Of a stretch of DNA of 42,087 nt, positions 1 through 9,258 are shown in pieces. Under the pieces are notes generated by a model. The model saw only the letters and a list, made by a program, of their open reading frames with translations, was not told the DNA's origin and did no database searches. The DNA lies in NCBI GenBank assembly GCA_030531435.1, contig JAUNNN010000017.1, positions 1-42,087 on the forward strand. Direction: 5' to 3'. The position numbers and the translations under genes were made by a program. Every line of letters begins with the position of its first letter. Within the stretch, counting starts at the first letter, position 1. The stretch is from Lachnospiraceae bacterium. Lineage in GTDB: Bacteria; Bacillota; Clostridia; Lachnospirales; Lachnospiraceae.

Positions 1-139
1 ACCACTCTCACAATATTACAATATTTTGATAACAACGTAAATATATTACTGATTGTAGAAATATAAAATTATTCTCAATTATGATTCCTCTGCTAGTTCT
101 ATAAGATACAATTGATTTTTATGTAATTATAATCCTATC

Positions 140-1321
140 TTATAAATACTTCTTAAGTGCTTCTACCTTATCTGTAGCTTCCCATGGAAAATTAAGATCA
201 TTACGTCCAAAATGTCCATAAGCAGCTGTCTGCTTATAAATAGGACGACGAAGATCAAGCATCTTAATGATTCCAGCTGGACGAAGATCGAAGTTCTCAC
301 GAACTGCTTCTACAAGCTTTGAATCAGAAACCTTACCTGTTCCAAATGTATCAACCATGATTGATGTAGGCTCAGCAACACCAATAGCATATGAAAGCTG
401 GATTTCACATCTGTCTGCAAGACCAGCTGCTACGATATTCTTTGCAACATATCTAGCTGCATAAGCTGCTGAACGGTCAACCTTTGTGCAGTCCTTACCA
501 GAGAAAGCACCACCGCCGTGACGAGCCATTCCACCGTATGTATCAACAATAATCTTACGTCCTGTAAGACCAGCATCACCGTGAGGACCACCGATAACGA
601 AACGTCCTGTTGGGTTAATGAAGAACTTTGTCTTATCATCAATTAATTCCTTTGGAAGAATTGGATCAAATACATATTTCTTGATGTCCTCATGAATCTG
701 CTCCTGAGTAACATCCTCATCATGCTGAGTTGAAAGAACAACTGCCTCAAGTCTTACTGGCTTATTGTTCTCATCATATTCTACTGAAACCTGGCTCTTT
801 CCATCTGGACGAAGATATTTAAGTGTTCCATCTTTTCTTACGTCTGTAAGCTTCTTAGCAAGCTTATGAGCAAGTGAAATTGAATATGGCATATACTCTT
901 CTGTCTCATTTGTAGCGTAACCAAACATCATACCCTGGTCACCAGCACCTGTATCAAGGTCATCCTTAAGAGCACCCTCTTTAGCTTCAAGTGCCTTATC
1001 AACACCCATAGCAATATCAGCTGACTGCTGGTCAAGTGCTACCATAACTGCACATGAATTACCATCAAGACCCTTCTTACCATCATCGTAACCAATTTCA
1101 AGAACTGTCTTTCTAACGATTGAAGGAACATCAAGCTGTGCCTTTGTTGTAATTTCTCCTGTTACAAGAACGAAACCTGTACATGAAGCTGTTTCACAAG
1201 CTACACGGCTCATTGGATCCTGTTCCATACAAGCATCAAGAATTGCGTCTGATACAGCATCACAGACTTTGTCAGGATGTCCTTCTGTAACTGACTCTGA
1301 AGTAAATAAAAACTTTTCCAT
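140..1321 (-). CDS. metK: S-adenosylmethionine synthetase
   Basis: MetK makes S-adenosylmethionine from methionine and ATP in the cytoplasm. The protein opens with the family signature [18 protein letters not shown] and contains the [12 protein letters not shown] and GGGAFSGKD loops that bind ATP and phosphate, so it is full length at about 393 residues. I start it at the ATG at 1319-1321, which follows AAAGGA on the minus strand. The reading frame continues upstream to 1384, but that extension has no good ribosome site and is not part of the family. The gene stands alone behind a SAM-I riboswitch and terminator, so its own product should switch it off. Confidence 0.98.
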   Translation of the reverse strand: MEKFLFTSESVTEGHPDKVCDAVSDAILDACMEQDPMSRVACETASCTGFVLVTGEITTKAQLDVPSIVRKTVLEIGYDDGKKGLDGNSCAVMVALDQQSADIAMGVDKALEAKEGALKDDLDTGAGDQGMMFGYATNETEEYMPYSISLAHKLAKKLTDVRKDGTLKYLRPDGKSQVSVEYDENNKPVRLEAVVLSTQHDEDVTQEQIHEDIKKYVFDPILPKELIDDKTKFFINPTGRFVIGGPHGDAGLTGRKIIVDTYGGMARHGGGAFSGKDCTKVDRSAAYAARYVAKNIVAAGLADRCEIQLSYAIGVAEPTSIMVDTFGTGKVSDSKLVEAVRENFDLRPAGIIKMLDLRRPIYKQTAAYGHFGRNDLNFPWEATDKVEALKKYL

Positions 1322-1400
1322 CTTTTTTCCTTTCTCTCTGTCCATATCTATACTAAGCTCTGGTAAAAACCGATTGAGTCTCACAATCTTATATTATGAG

Positions 1401-1432
1401 AATTTAAAAGGTCCGCTATCAAAAGCGGACCT
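1401..1432 (-). terminator. Riboswitch-controlled terminator ahead of metK
   Basis: The minus strand reads AGGTCCGCT, a six-base loop TTTGAT, AGCGGACCT and then TTTAAATT. This is a 9-bp GC-rich stem followed by a U-rich tract, about 90 bases before the metK start. It sits directly after the SAM aptamer, as expected for the expression platform of a transcriptional OFF switch. Confidence 0.85.
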
Positions 1433-1452
1433 GAATTTCTAATTTGCAAATC

Positions 1453-1553
1453 CTCTTATTGATCAGTTTAACTGCTCTAGGAAAGCACCTACCACTTATT
1501 GGGGTTGCTGTGGCTTCATCGACCCTATGCGTCTCCACCACTCTGAATAAGAG
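1453..1553 (-). promoter_or_regulatory. SAM-I (S-box) riboswitch aptamer
   Basis: Read on the minus strand, the element opens with CTCTTATTCAGAGTGGTGGAG, contains the core GGGTCGATGAAGCC and CAGCAACCCC, and closes with AATAAGAG. The first and last eight bases (1546-1553 and 1453-1460) pair perfectly to form helix P1. These are the diagnostic S-box blocks. The following terminator and metK support control by SAM binding. Confidence 0.95.
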
Positions 1554-1585
1554 CTTAACGAATATGGAATTTTTACTGCGTGATT

Positions 1586-1615
1586 ATGATACTACACAAA
1601 GTTCTCAATAGTCAA
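1586..1615 (-). promoter_or_regulatory. Candidate metK promoter
   Basis: On the minus strand there is TTGACT (1610-1615), an 18-bp spacer and TATCAT (1586-1591), about 33 bases before the SAM aptamer. It overlaps the last codons and stop of the HD-GYP gene. It gives metK its own start separate from the murA operon. The -10 is only a partial match. Confidence 0.5.
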
Positions 1616-2719
1616 GTCAGTCCTATCAACCAGATTAACAAACTGTCCATCAAGCGTTTTAATCATCGGTCTTGAAAGGGCGTTCTTGTTAATCATTACG
1701 ATGTCTCCAACTGTTCCATCGCTAAGAGCAACTCTGTTGTTCATATATGTTTCAGAAATATGCTGAAGGAAAGTAAGAATAAACCTACTGTCATATTTCT
1801 GCAAACCTTCTGCTTCAAATATGGCCACAACCTTAAATGGGCAAAGTGGACCACGATATACTCTTGCTGCTGTCATTGCATCATAAACATCTGCAATAGC
1901 AACAATTTTTGCAAATTCAGCAATCTTTTCGTCTGGGTAACCTAAAGGATATCCTGAGCCATCATTTCTTTCATGATGCATAAGTGCTGCTGCCTTTATT
2001 CTCTCATCAATATCCTGCTTTTTAAGGATGTTATAACCCTGAACTGTATGAGTTTTAATTATATTAAACTCCTGGTCTGTAAGTCTTCCAGGTTTTTTAA
2101 TAATAGCCTCTGGAATTGTTAATTTTCCAATATCATGTAAGAGACCTGCCAGTGTAAGGATTCTAATATCATCTTCACTATATCCAAGCCATTTACCAAA
2201 TATATTACAAATAAGAGATACACTCATACTATGAACGTATGTAAGATCATCATAATTACGCATATTATGAAGCATATCAAAAATACCAATGCTTGTTGAA
2301 CTTTCTGATATCAAGTTAGATACTGACGAAAGCAGTTCATCCGCATTAATTGGAGCATTATCTTCAACTATTTTGCGTAAGTTACCCTGAAGTGCTTCTG
2401 TGTTTTCAACAAAATTCTTTTTAAATTCCTTAAACTGGGTAGTTGCCTTGATTTTCTCTGAATATGACAGATTTTCTGTGATAGAACTAAATGAAGTCTC
2501 ATTTGACGCACCATCTAAAGATTCATCTACTGATGAACCAACCTCTGATGCCATCTTATCTTCTACTTTTATCGCAAGGACGCTGTAAAATTCAAGACGT
2601 GTAATTATTTTGTCTGTAAGCTCTGTTCCCTTTGGAAGAATGAGCTGATTGTTGTACGAATAAACATCTTCCGCAGAAATCATTCCCGGAACAAGATTCG
2701 AAGTACGTACTCTCTGCAT
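1592..2719 (-). CDS. HD-GYP domain protein, probable c-di-GMP phosphodiesterase
   Basis: This protein probably hydrolyses the second messenger c-di-GMP. The catalytic HD-GYP domain covers about residues 150-345: YVHS at 161-164, HDIGKL with H195/D196, the HHE triplet at 248-250 and GYP at 256-258 are all intact. The N-terminal 60 residues resemble the small domain found on many clostridial HD-GYP proteins. There is no membrane segment or receiver domain, so it is cytoplasmic with an unknown input. The ATG follows AAGGGG. It starts 17 bp after murA, which suggests co-transcription. What links it to cell-wall synthesis is not visible. Confidence 0.92.
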   Translation of the reverse strand: MQRVRTSNLVPGMISAEDVYSYNNQLILPKGTELTDKIITRLEFYSVLAIKVEDKMASEVGSSVDESLDGASNETSFSSITENLSYSEKIKATTQFKEFKKNFVENTEALQGNLRKIVEDNAPINADELLSSVSNLISESSTSIGIFDMLHNMRNYDDLTYVHSMSVSLICNIFGKWLGYSEDDIRILTLAGLLHDIGKLTIPEAIIKKPGRLTDQEFNIIKTHTVQGYNILKKQDIDERIKAAALMHHERNDGSGYPLGYPDEKIAEFAKIVAIADVYDAMTAARVYRGPLCPFKVVAIFEAEGLQKYDSRFILTFLQHISETYMNNRVALSDGTVGDIVMINKNALSRPMIKTLDGQFVNLVDRTDLTIENFV

Positions 2720-2736
2720 ATAACCCCTTTATACAG

Positions 2737-4029
2737 TTAACCTACTTTTAATTTAAACTTCTGTATTTCTTTTTCGTCTGAAACCTTCTCAATTAACGCT
2801 CCAAGACTTGAAAGCTTTTCTGGTAAATCTTCGTATCCACGCTCAATATAGTGGATATCCTCAATAGATGTAAATCCATCTGCTGCAAGACCAGCAATTA
2901 CAAGCGCTGCTCCAGCTCTTAAATCAGGAGCAGAAATAGATGCTCCCATATATTTTTCTACGCCTTCAATAATGGCTGTATTACCTTCTACCTTAATATT
3001 GCTTCCCATTCTGGCAAGCTCATCTACATACTTAAAACGATTCTCAAATATGCTTTCTGTTACGATGCTGACCCCTTCAGCTAACGCAAGAGCTACAACG
3101 CCCTGTGGCTGCATATCTGTTGGGAATCCAGGATATGGAAGAGTTTTAATATTTGTCTTTTTAAGACGATCCTTTGATACAACTCTTACTGCATCATCAA
3201 ACTCTTCTACCTCACAACCCATTTCAATAAGCTTTGCTGTTATTGACTCAAGATGCTTAGGAATTACGTTTTTAACAATTACATCACCCTTTGTAACTGC
3301 TGATGCAAACATAAATGTTCCTGCTTCAATCTGGTCTGGAATTACTGAATATGTAGTTCCATGAAGCCTTTCAACACCTTTTATTCTAATTAAATCAGTA
3401 CCAGCACCTTTAATATTAGCACCCATACTGTTAAGGAAGTTCGCTACGTCAACGACATGTGGCTCTTTTGCAGCATTTTCAATAGTTGTTTTTCCATCCG
3501 CTAAAGCTGCTGCAAGCATAATATTTATTGTTGCTCCTACTGTTACAACATCAAGATAAATATCATTAGAATGAAGTCTTTCGGCCTTTACTTTTACTGA
3601 ACCATGTTCAATCTTTACATCACCGCCAAGCGCTCGAAAGCCTTTTAGATGCTGATCAATAGGACGAGCTCCGATTTTACATCCACCAGGAAGTACAACC
3701 TTAGCCTCTTTATATTTACCAAGAAGTGCTCCAAGCATATAGTATGAAGCACGTATTTTCTTCATATAGCCTTCTTCAACTTCATGCTGATCTACAGTAC
3801 TTGCATTGATTTTTGCTGTATGTCTGTCTATACGCTCAACCTTTGCACCGATACTTTCAATTGCCTGAAGGAAGACATTAATATCACTGACATCTGGAAG
3901 ATTCTCAATAGTAACCGTCTCATCAGTCATAATTGACGCAGCTAAAATGCCAAGTGCAGCATTCTTTGCGCCTGCAATATTCACTTCTCCTGCAAGGGGC
4001 ATTCCACCCTTGATTATGTACTGTTCCAC
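2737..4029 (-). CDS. murA: UDP-N-acetylglucosamine 1-carboxyvinyltransferase
   Basis: MurA transfers enolpyruvate from PEP to UDP-GlcNAc, the first committed step of peptidoglycan synthesis, in the cytoplasm. The 430-residue protein has the usual length. It carries K22 in the AKNAALGIL motif and the catalytic C117 in PGGCKIGARP. Because the cysteine is present rather than aspartate, a fosfomycin-sensitive enzyme is expected from family knowledge. The start follows GGAG. A consensus promoter lies about 55 bp upstream, and the HD-GYP gene follows in the same transcript. Firmicutes often have two copies; I cannot tell which paralogue (murA or murZ) this is. Confidence 0.96.
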   Translation of the reverse strand: MEQYIIKGGMPLAGEVNIAGAKNAALGILAASIMTDETVTIENLPDVSDINVFLQAIESIGAKVERIDRHTAKINASTVDQHEVEEGYMKKIRASYYMLGALLGKYKEAKVVLPGGCKIGARPIDQHLKGFRALGGDVKIEHGSVKVKAERLHSNDIYLDVVTVGATINIMLAAALADGKTTIENAAKEPHVVDVANFLNSMGANIKGAGTDLIRIKGVERLHGTTYSVIPDQIEAGTFMFASAVTKGDVIVKNVIPKHLESITAKLIEMGCEVEEFDDAVRVVSKDRLKKTNIKTLPYPGFPTDMQPQGVVALALAEGVSIVTESIFENRFKYVDELARMGSNIKVEGNTAIIEGVEKYMGASISAPDLRAGAALVIAGLAADGFTSIEDIHYIERGYEDLPEKLSSLGALIEKVSDEKEIQKFKLKVG

Positions 4030-4084
4030 GAAAATCTCCAGCCTAGATTTTTACATAGTAAAACTATTTTACAATATCGTGAGA

Positions 4085-4113
4085 ATTATAACCCTACTAT
4101 CTCACATTGTAAA
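4085..4113 (-). promoter_or_regulatory. Promoter of murA
   Basis: On the minus strand there is TTTACA (4108-4113), a 17-bp spacer and TATAAT (4085-4090). This is a perfect -10 and a 5/6 match at -35 with ideal spacing, about 55 bases before the murA start. Confidence 0.75.
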
Positions 4114-4204
4114 TATTATTCCGTAAATTTCGTTATATTGAATGACTTATAGTCCTATATGGCCATTTTTTGTACAAAACGCATATAAAACTATGAATCA
4201 ATGA

Positions 4205-5797
4205 CTAATTCATATAATTTAATGGATTAACCTGACCGCCACCAATTAAAATTTCAAAATGAAGGTGAGGTCCTGTACTTACACCAGTATTTCCTGAAAG
4301 AGCTATCTTTTCACCTTGTTTTACAGATTGTCCTGCTTTACAAAGCACCTTACTTAAGTGACCATATCTTGTAACAGCTCCGTCTTCATGCTGAATATAC
4401 ACTACATATCCATATCCTGAACCCCAACCGGCTTTTACAACTACTCCGCCTCTTGCTGCGCAGACAGATGTTCCAACTGGAATAGCCCAGTCTATACCCT
4501 TATGATATGTTGATGCACCCTTCTTAGGAGCTTTTCTTCTACCAAAGGATGATGTCATACGGCCACCAGAAATAGGCTTTAAGTATGTAGGTGGTGTTTT
4601 TGTACCACGCTCTACAACCTTTGCTATAGGCTCCTGAACAATATCTTCATAAACTATTGTTGTAGAAATCTTATCATCATTCTTATACTTTACATCTGCA
4701 ATAACTTTATGGAATCCTTCAACAGGCTGACGAAGTGTAACCTGCTTTGTTGTGTACCATTCATCGTTATCTATATATTCAACTTCGGCATCATAGTTTT
4801 CTTCGTAATAAATTTCTTCAGTTCTTATAACTGAAAGCTCTGGTTCAGGTGATGTTACCTTTATTTCATCACCAACTCTTATTGTTGATTTCTCACTTGT
4901 AATTCTGTCTGGATTCATCTTGATAAGATTAGCAATTGTGGTTGCATTCTTTTCAGCAATTACACCAAGTGTATCACCCGCCTCAACAACATATACCTTA
5001 CTCTTTTCTTCTTCCTTAGTTACCATGTTTATGGCATCTTCAAGAGTACTTATTTCATCTGAGTCAACATATGCCTGAACTACTTCAACACTTTCAGCAA
5101 AATCAATACTCTTAATTCCAAGAGTAAATCCTGCTTCTTCATATTCATTTGCTTCTTTATAGAACTGAGCAAATTTCTGTGTCATTCCAGCAGTAGGAAG
5201 TGTTTCTTTCTCTTCTTCAACAACCTCTGCCTTATCTTCCTTTTTCTCAAATAATGTAGTTAGTACATCTAGCTCACGAGTAGTATCAGTAATAAGATCA
5301 ACATCGTATAAATCTTCTGTATCGTACATATCCTTTGCTGTTTCAAGAAGAGTAACTACTTCTTCAGCTGTTTTAAGATTAACTGTAAACGTATTAATCT
5401 TCACTTCGTATGCTGATTCTTTAGTTTTTACAGCGCTAGATTTAAAGACCTCATAAATATTAGAAATAATTGTCTCATCATCATCAACAGATCCAAATAT
5501 TTCTGTACTACCTCTAAGCACTACATCACTATTTGCAAGTATTATTCCTTTATTTTCTCTTGCAAGCTGTTTTCTTGCAGAGACTACTAAAGAATCAACC
5601 TTTGTAGGGTCATCAAGAGTACCCACTAAGTTACCATTTACATATACTGAAATAAGATTAGTACCAGCACCTTCTTTAGAATATTTTGCTATACCAGGTG
5701 CACACACAAAAACTAGCAATGCTACAAGTAGCATTGCTAGATAATGTGAATATTTAACCAACTTATAATGCTTCGTGAATTTCTTCATAAAGGACAT
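4205..5797 (-). CDS. Membrane-anchored LysM-G5-M23 peptidase
   Basis: This is a cell-envelope protein that probably cuts or remodels peptidoglycan. A basic N-terminus and a hydrophobic segment at about 18-38 anchor it or direct its export. After an uncharacterised region come LysM (about 267-315, starting KVYVVEAGDTL), a G5-like domain (about 322-399) and a peptidase M23 domain (about 413-520). M23 zinc ligands are visible as H432 and D436 in YHKGID and H513 in GPHLHFEI, with H480 in RYGHLS, so it should be active. It starts 9 bp after the symporter gene with no clear ribosome site, implying translational coupling; an ATG three codons in (5788) is an alternative start. Similar proteins act in division or sporulation, but the role here is inferred only. 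Confidence 0.9.
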   Translation of the reverse strand: MSFMKKFTKHYKLVKYSHYLAMLLVALLVFVCAPGIAKYSKEGAGTNLISVYVNGNLVGTLDDPTKVDSLVVSARKQLARENKGIILANSDVVLRGSTEIFGSVDDDETIISNIYEVFKSSAVKTKESAYEVKINTFTVNLKTAEEVVTLLETAKDMYDTEDLYDVDLITDTTRELDVLTTLFEKKEDKAEVVEEEKETLPTAGMTQKFAQFYKEANEYEEAGFTLGIKSIDFAESVEVVQAYVDSDEISTLEDAINMVTKEEEKSKVYVVEAGDTLGVIAEKNATTIANLIKMNPDRITSEKSTIRVGDEIKVTSPEPELSVIRTEEIYYEENYDAEVEYIDNDEWYTTKQVTLRQPVEGFHKVIADVKYKNDDKISTTIVYEDIVQEPIAKVVERGTKTPPTYLKPISGGRMTSSFGRRKAPKKGASTYHKGIDWAIPVGTSVCAARGGVVVKAGWGSGYGYVVYIQHEDGAVTRYGHLSKVLCKAGQSVKQGEKIALSGNTGVSTGPHLHFEILIGGGQVNPLNYMN

Positions 5798-5806
5798 TAT
5801 ATCATA

Positions 5807-7330
5807 TTACTGACATTCGTTGAATTCTTTTATTATAGATTCGTCTGGAGCCTTTGTAGCTAAAGATACTACGAAGATGAATACTGCAGAAACGATAAAT
5901 GCTGGTAAAAGCTCGTAAATGTTAAGAGCACCGCCCATTGGTCTTACGAGGTATTTCCAAATAAATACCATTGCACCACCTGAAACAACGCCTGCGATTG
6001 CACCCTGAAGAGTTGTTCTCTTCCAGAATAATGCAAAGAGTGTAAGTGCTCCAAATGCGCCACCAAAGCCAGCCCATGCAAAGCTAACGATACCAAATAC
6101 TGATGAGTTAGGATCCTTTGCAAGGAAAATTGAAATAACACTTATAACTAAAATTGTTGCTCTTGCAACAAGAAGTGATTTCTTCTCATCAAGATCAACC
6201 TTTAAGAAATCCTGAGTAATATTCTGAGAAACACTTGATGCAGCTGCAAGCATCTGTGAATCAGCTGTTGACATTGTAGCTGCAAGTACACCTGCAAGAA
6301 TTACGCCTGCAACAACGGCTGCTAAAACACCATGTTCAGAAATAAGTCCAGCAAGTCTTACGATAACTGTTTCTGATGAAGTACCATCAAGACTTTCTAA
6401 AACGCCAGCCTTTGTAACTGCATTACCAACAACACCAATAAAGATTGCACCAAACATTGCGATGAATACCCAAACTGAAGCAACTCTTCTTGATAATTTA
6501 AGCTTATTCTCATCTTCAATAGCCATGAATCTAAGAAGGATATGTGGCATACCAAAATATCCAAGTCCCCATGCCATTGTAGAAATAATTGTTATGAAAC
6601 CATAACCTGTAGCTGAACCTGTTTCAGCATCATGCATTGCATTAAGTGAAAGATATCCAGCAAGTGAATGAGCATTTGCCATAACAGCATCCATACCACC
6701 TGCAACAGTAACTCCGTATGATAATACAACAACAAGTGCAAGTGTCATAACGCATGACTGAATAAAGTCTGTAGTTGAAACAGCTCTGAATCCACCCATG
6801 ATTGTATAACCAACAATAACAATTGCTGAAACAACCATAGCTGCCATGTAATCAACACCAAAGAGTGAATTAAAAAGCTTACCACATGCAGCAAAACCTG
6901 ACGCTGTATATGGAATAAAGAAAATAACGATAACAAGTGCACAAATAGCATTTAATACGTTCTTTTCATCATGGAATCTCTTTGAGTAGAAACTTGGCAC
7001 TGTGAATGCACCAATGTTAGCTGAGTATCGTCTTAATTTTCTAGCTACAATAAGCCAGTTAAAATAAGTACCAATACCAAGTCCAATAGCTGTCCATGCA
7101 GCATCACATATACCTGATAAATATGCTACACCTGGAAGACCCATTAATAACCAGCTAGACATATCAGATGCTTCTGCTGACATAGCTGTAACAAGTGGTC
7201 CTAATTTTCTACCACCAAGATAGAAATCTTCACTATTTTCATTATTCTTACTAAAAATAAATCCGATAGCAAGCATTACAAGCAAATAGATTACTATTGC
7301 TGCAACGATAAAGAAATTGTTTGTAATCAT
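5807..7330 (-). CDS. putP: Sodium:solute symporter, PutP-type
   Basis: This is a sodium-coupled transporter of the SSF family, most like the proline symporter PutP. The 507-residue protein has about 13 hydrophobic segments and the family sequence SEDFYLGGRKLGPLVTAMS near residue 40, followed by SDMSSWLLMGLPG. I start it at the ATG at 7328-7330, which follows AAGGAAAG; the frame extends to 7372 but without a ribosome site. It lies between dapL and the M23 peptidase gene in one co-directional run. Proline is the likeliest substrate, but SSF substrates are hard to read from sequence. Confidence 0.85.
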   Translation of the reverse strand: MITNNFFIVAAIVIYLLVMLAIGFIFSKNNENSEDFYLGGRKLGPLVTAMSAEASDMSSWLLMGLPGVAYLSGICDAAWTAIGLGIGTYFNWLIVARKLRRYSANIGAFTVPSFYSKRFHDEKNVLNAICALVIVIFFIPYTASGFAACGKLFNSLFGVDYMAAMVVSAIVIVGYTIMGGFRAVSTTDFIQSCVMTLALVVVLSYGVTVAGGMDAVMANAHSLAGYLSLNAMHDAETGSATGYGFITIISTMAWGLGYFGMPHILLRFMAIEDENKLKLSRRVASVWVFIAMFGAIFIGVVGNAVTKAGVLESLDGTSSETVIVRLAGLISEHGVLAAVVAGVILAGVLAATMSTADSQMLAAASSVSQNITQDFLKVDLDEKKSLLVARATILVISVISIFLAKDPNSSVFGIVSFAWAGFGGAFGALTLFALFWKRTTLQGAIAGVVSGGAMVFIWKYLVRPMGGALNIYELLPAFIVSAVFIFVVSLATKAPDESIIKEFNECQ

Positions 7331-7378
7331 GTTTCTTTCCTTTTCTTCCTTCCTTTTTATGCCAAGTGGCATATAAAT

Positions 7379-8566
7379 TTATTTACCTAAAAGCTTTTTG
7401 AATCTTTCCATTGCTTCTATTGTATTCTCTCTTGAACCAAAGGCAGTAAGTCTAAACCAGCCCTTGCCCATTTCACCAAAGCCTTCACCTGGTGTACCTA
7501 CAACATATACGTTATTTAAAAGATAATCAAAGAACTCCCAGCTTCCCATTCCATTTGGACACTTAAGCCAGATATATGGAGAATTAATTCCTCCTGTATA
7601 GCTAATACCTAGCTCATCAAGAGTCTTTGCAATTATTTTTGCATTCTCCTTATAATATGAGAGATTTTCCTGAATCTGTTTTAATCCTTCTTCTGAGAAA
7701 ACTGCTGCAAGACCGCACTGTACTGGATAAGACACACCATTGAACTTGGTTGACTGTCTTCTGTACCAGAGCTTATAGATATTTTTACCATCCATCTCAA
7801 GCTCCTTAGGAATTACAGTATATCCACATCTTGTTCCTGTAAAACCAGCAGTTTTTGAAAGTGAACACATTTCTATAGCACACTTTCTAGCTCCTTCGAT
7901 AGCAAAAATACTTCTTGGAATGTCTGGATCTTCAATAAAAGCCTCGTAAGCAGAATCATAAAATATAATTGCATTGTTTGCAATAGCGTAGTCAACCCAT
8001 GCCTTTAACTGAGATTTATTCATAGCAGCACCTGTTGGGTTATTTGGTGAGCATAAATAAATTAAATCAGCATGAACAGAACTGTCTGGTTCAGGATTAA
8101 ATCCATTTTCTTCAGTACCATTTACATATACAATCTTTCTGCCGCCCATGATATTTGTATCCACATATACTGGATAAACAGGATCTGGAACTAACACTAT
8201 ATTATCCTGTGAGAAAATATCAGTAATATTTCCTGCATCGGATTTAGCACCATCATTAATAAGAATTTCATCAGCGTCTACTTCTACACCAAAACTCTTG
8301 TAGTAATTTGCAACGGCTTCTCTTGCAAATAAGTATCCTTCATAATCAGGATATCCCTTGAAAGTTTCCTTATTTCCAAGCTCATCACAACCCTTTTTCA
8401 TTGCATCAATTACTATAGGAGCAAGTGGAAGTGTTACATCTCCAATACCAAGTCTGATTACAGGCTTATCTGGGTTCTCTTTTGTGAAATCAGTTACTCT
8501 TTTTGCTATTTCTGCAAATAAATAACTTGGAACCAAATTGTCAAAATTAGTGTTTACTTTTGCCAT
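7379..8566 (-). CDS. dapL: LL-diaminopimelate aminotransferase
   Basis: DapL converts tetrahydrodipicolinate directly to LL-diaminopimelate using glutamate and PLP, a short route to lysine and peptidoglycan precursors. The 395-residue protein matches the family from the N-terminus (NLVPSYLFAEIAKR) through SPNNPTGAA to the PLP lysine K238 in CSLSKTAGFTGTRCGY. The chosen ATG (8564-8566) follows GAGGAG. A GTG at 8581 would overlap the end of the preceding gene but would place the ribosome site inside the coding region. It lies just downstream of the ANTAR regulator gene, so amino-donor supply and nitrogen control may be linked. Confidence 0.95.
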   Translation of the reverse strand: MAKVNTNFDNLVPSYLFAEIAKRVTDFTKENPDKPVIRLGIGDVTLPLAPIVIDAMKKGCDELGNKETFKGYPDYEGYLFAREAVANYYKSFGVEVDADEILINDGAKSDAGNITDIFSQDNIVLVPDPVYPVYVDTNIMGGRKIVYVNGTEENGFNPEPDSSVHADLIYLCSPNNPTGAAMNKSQLKAWVDYAIANNAIIFYDSAYEAFIEDPDIPRSIFAIEGARKCAIEMCSLSKTAGFTGTRCGYTVIPKELEMDGKNIYKLWYRRQSTKFNGVSYPVQCGLAAVFSEEGLKQIQENLSYYKENAKIIAKTLDELGISYTGGINSPYIWLKCPNGMGSWEFFDYLLNNVYVVGTPGEGFGEMGKGWFRLTAFGSRENTIEAMERFKKLLGK

Positions 8567-8577
8567 AATATTTCTCC

Positions 8578-9174
8578 TCACTTTTCATAATCAGATATTA
8601 TTTCCTGCGCTGCTTCACGCTTTGAAATTCTTCTGTCCATTGCATGTTTCTCGATTAAGTGATGTGCTTCATCCTCTGTAATCTTCTTCTTATCAATAAG
8701 TAACCACTTCGCATGATTCATAACACGAATATCATTCATCTTTTCTTCAAGAGTACGGTTCTTCTTCTCCATCTTTTTAAGCTTTGAACTCATGGCTGAA
8801 AGAAGTTTGATTGTATTATAAATAGTAGTTTTATTACTTGGCTTTGCAATAGTAGCTATACCCGCATCCTCAACCTGATATACAACTTCATTAAATATCT
8901 CGTCTTTAACCATCAACATGATACATGTTGGGCTATCAGCAAAATCATATGCAAGCTCAATGCCAAAATCATCCGGAAGTGGTGTATTAATTATTAAAAT
9001 GTCGTAAACCTGAGAAACAAGAATACGCCTTGCTTCCCCAGCTGAGGATGCACGGCTTATCGGATAAAACTCCTTCTGTGGGAGCAGGTCTACAATATAG
9101 TCATAAACCTTATCCGATCCTGATACTATAAGTACCGATCTTTCTTCCTTTCCCTTTTTACTAATTGGTAACAC
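8578..9174 (-). CDS. ANTAR-domain response regulator
   Basis: This is a likely RNA-binding antiterminator of the AmiR/NasT type. Residues about 13-125 look like a divergent receiver domain (VLIVSGSD at the start, P at 94 and an IAKPS lysine motif near 116), and about 140-198 form the ANTAR helical domain with AKWLLIDKKKITEDEAH and ISKREAAQEII. A coiled coil at about 128-148 links the two. The aspartate pocket of the receiver is weak, so it may not be phosphorylated. The start is GTG with AAGGAC eight bases before it. ANTAR proteins beside glnA are known in clostridia, where they are thought to control nitrogen assimilation. Confidence 0.88.
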   Translation of the reverse strand: MLPISKKGKEERSVLIVSGSDKVYDYIVDLLPQKEFYPISRASSAGEARRILVSQVYDILIINTPLPDDFGIELAYDFADSPTCIMLMVKDEIFNEVVYQVEDAGIATIAKPSNKTTIYNTIKLLSAMSSKLKKMEKKNRTLEEKMNDIRVMNHAKWLLIDKKKITEDEAHHLIEKHAMDRRISKREAAQEIISDYEK

Positions 9175-9258
9175 TCTTTAGTCCTTTTTATTGTATTACA
9201 CATAGTGTCCTATATATCGGACATCTAATATGATATTATTATTCATATATAATTATTA
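9175..9258 (-). other. Gap between the glnA homologue and the ANTAR gene
   Basis: This 84-bp AT-rich spacer holds one small inverted repeat: TGTCC and GGACA at 9206-9210 and 9219-9223, with an eight-base loop. There is no T-tract, so it does not look like a terminator. It could be a target of the ANTAR protein encoded next, but the loop does not fit the known six-base ANTAR loop. Confidence 0.3.

Noticed and set aside
1322-1384. An N-terminal extension of MetK beginning at 1384.
   Set aside because: It lacks a ribosome site and starts close to the terminator stem, while the family start at 1321 has a good site.
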